The notes below the pieces were generated by a model. It ran no database searches. It saw only the letters and a program-made list of their open reading frames with translations, and was not told the origin of the DNA. Below are positions 63,345 to 64,000 of a stretch of DNA of 64,000 bases, piece by piece (position 1 is the stretch's first letter; each line of letters opens with the position of its first letter). Where the stretch lies: assembly GCF_000154445.1 (NCBI RefSeq), contig NZ_DS499566.1. One strand, given 5' to 3'. A program made the translations under genes and the position numbers. The stretch comes from Intestinibacter bartlettii (GTDB lineage Bacteria; Bacillota; Clostridia; Peptostreptococcales; Peptostreptococcaceae).

Positions 63345-63424
63345 ATATAGAATTTGTAACAAAAATATGAGTATTTTAATAATATATTATTAAAATAGTT
63401 GCACACTTCATGTCTTGACTTTTT

Positions 63425-63462
63425 AAAATGGGTGATATAAATTACTTTATAACACCCATTTT
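63425..63462 (+). terminator. Terminator of the PLP lyase gene
   Basis: AAAATGGGTG/CACCCATTTT with an AT-rich loop, about 80 bp after the stop codon. Confidence 0.8.
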
Positions 63463-63570
63463 ATATGTAAAAAGGAGTGGGGAGTGTAAATTGATTTGTG
63501 CTTTAGAGTAATTTCGCTCATCTATAGTAATTTATTTATTAATAATATTTGTAAATATAAAATAAAGTTT

Positions 63571-64000
63571 CTATAAACTATTTTCCATTTCATATAAAAC
63601 CCTATCTCGATTTAAAACGTTTATATATCTAATTTTAGTATTTTTATCCTTATTTTCCACAGCCTTATAGTACATAGAATGTGTATTTGAAACTGTATTT
63701 ACAAATAAATAATCTTTGTTTTTAAGAAGAGCTGTATCGAAGTGTTCGACACCACAGGCTATAAATACCCAATTAGGAAGAACTTCTTTCATGGAGTTTA
63801 TCCAAGAGTCATTTCCGCCGATACATATTGCATTTAAGTTATTTAATTTATTTATATCGACCTCATTATTAGTAGGCGGAGTATCTTCACAATTAGATAA
63901 AATTAAACATTAAATTTCTAAGTTCAGCTAATTCATCTTTTATGCTTGGTTCTAAGGTGATTTCTTCTTCTAATTGCTTATTTTTATTTTCAAGGAGTCT
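63571..64000 (-). pseudogene. DUF2325-like protein, frameshifted and cut by the window edge
   Basis: On the reverse strand the frame from the window edge reads RLLENKNKQLEEEITLEPS...ELRNLMFNFI and stops near 63898. One base over, coding sense continues from about 63908 (LILSNCEDTPPTNNEV) to the stop at 63571. The C-terminal part LNAICIGGNDSWINSMKEVL...PNWVFIACGVEHFDTALLK...YYKAVENKDK...YINVLNRDRVLYEM matches the DUF2325 pattern (IGGHxxW...LPNxxFI...FD...L...D..F.NT...SH..YYK). The N-terminal part looks coiled-coil. One indel near 63900 has disrupted the gene. The ATG at 63792 is internal and has no good ribosome binding site. Confidence 0.55.

Overview
The window looks like chromosome from a low-GC, anaerobic Gram-positive of the Clostridia, most likely Peptostreptococcaceae. 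The basis is AT-rich DNA with AGGAGG-type ribosome binding sites, T-box leaders, toxin-type cell-wall-binding repeats, and the order miaB ... mutS-mutL-miaA-hfq followed by a methionine-gamma-lyase-like ('aluminium resistance') gene, an order familiar from Clostridioides relatives. I place it at family level only. I saw no rRNA, tRNA or CRISPR array.

Layout. 1-4.1 kb: a LysR regulator cut by the window edge, a divergent metallo-beta-lactamase-fold hydrolase, a CDF metal exporter, a short QueG-like protein and a possible small RNA. 4.2-17.2 kb: an accessory region with a DUF2500 protein, a zinc-ribbon lipoprotein, a complete type I restriction-modification system (hsdR-hsdM-hsdS), a decayed second hsdM fragment, a DUF4365-like nuclease candidate, a MITE-like element, a HEPN-motif protein, and a phage- or plasmid-type replication pair whose initiator gene carries 21-bp repeats resembling iterons. 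17.2-22.9 kb: a REP-like palindrome, a VanZ-like protein, a large secreted SH3/NlpC-P60 cell-wall hydrolase and a YihY/BrkB membrane protein. 23-40 kb: metabolism and regulation: hom behind two tandem threonine-type T-boxes, hisD, gap, a split ApeA-like HEPN gene, larE, an rRNA methyltransferase, a lipoprotein/two-component set, truA, and argG behind an arginine-type T-box with two terminator modules. 39.8-40.6 kb: a candidate ADP-ribosyltransferase toxin overlapping a small acidic protein. 40.7-54.7 kb: miaB, a PfkB kinase, a cysteine-desulfurase-like enzyme, a frameshifted YfcC-type transporter with a PepD dipeptidase, YetF/DUF4363, a CoA-type Nudix hydrolase, and a four-gene redox operon ending in a LarA-like nickel racemase homologue. 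55-64 kb: mutS-mutL-miaA-hfq, the PLP lyase, and a frameshifted DUF2325-like gene at the right edge.

How the genes fit together. The T-box leaders tie hom and argG to uncharged tRNA (candidate specifier codons ACT and AGA). The mismatch-repair and tRNA-modification genes form the conserved core. LarE, which makes the nickel-pincer cofactor, and a LarA homologue lie 22 kb apart, and the latter sits in an operon of FAD and Fe-S oxidoreductases, which suggests a 2-hydroxyacid racemase-oxidase route. The accessory region is rich in candidate defence genes and decay products. Four genes or gene remnants carry apparent frameshifts, two of them at simple repeats (A6 and a TA repeat); these may be real decay, phase variation or sequencing error, and the sequence alone cannot decide.
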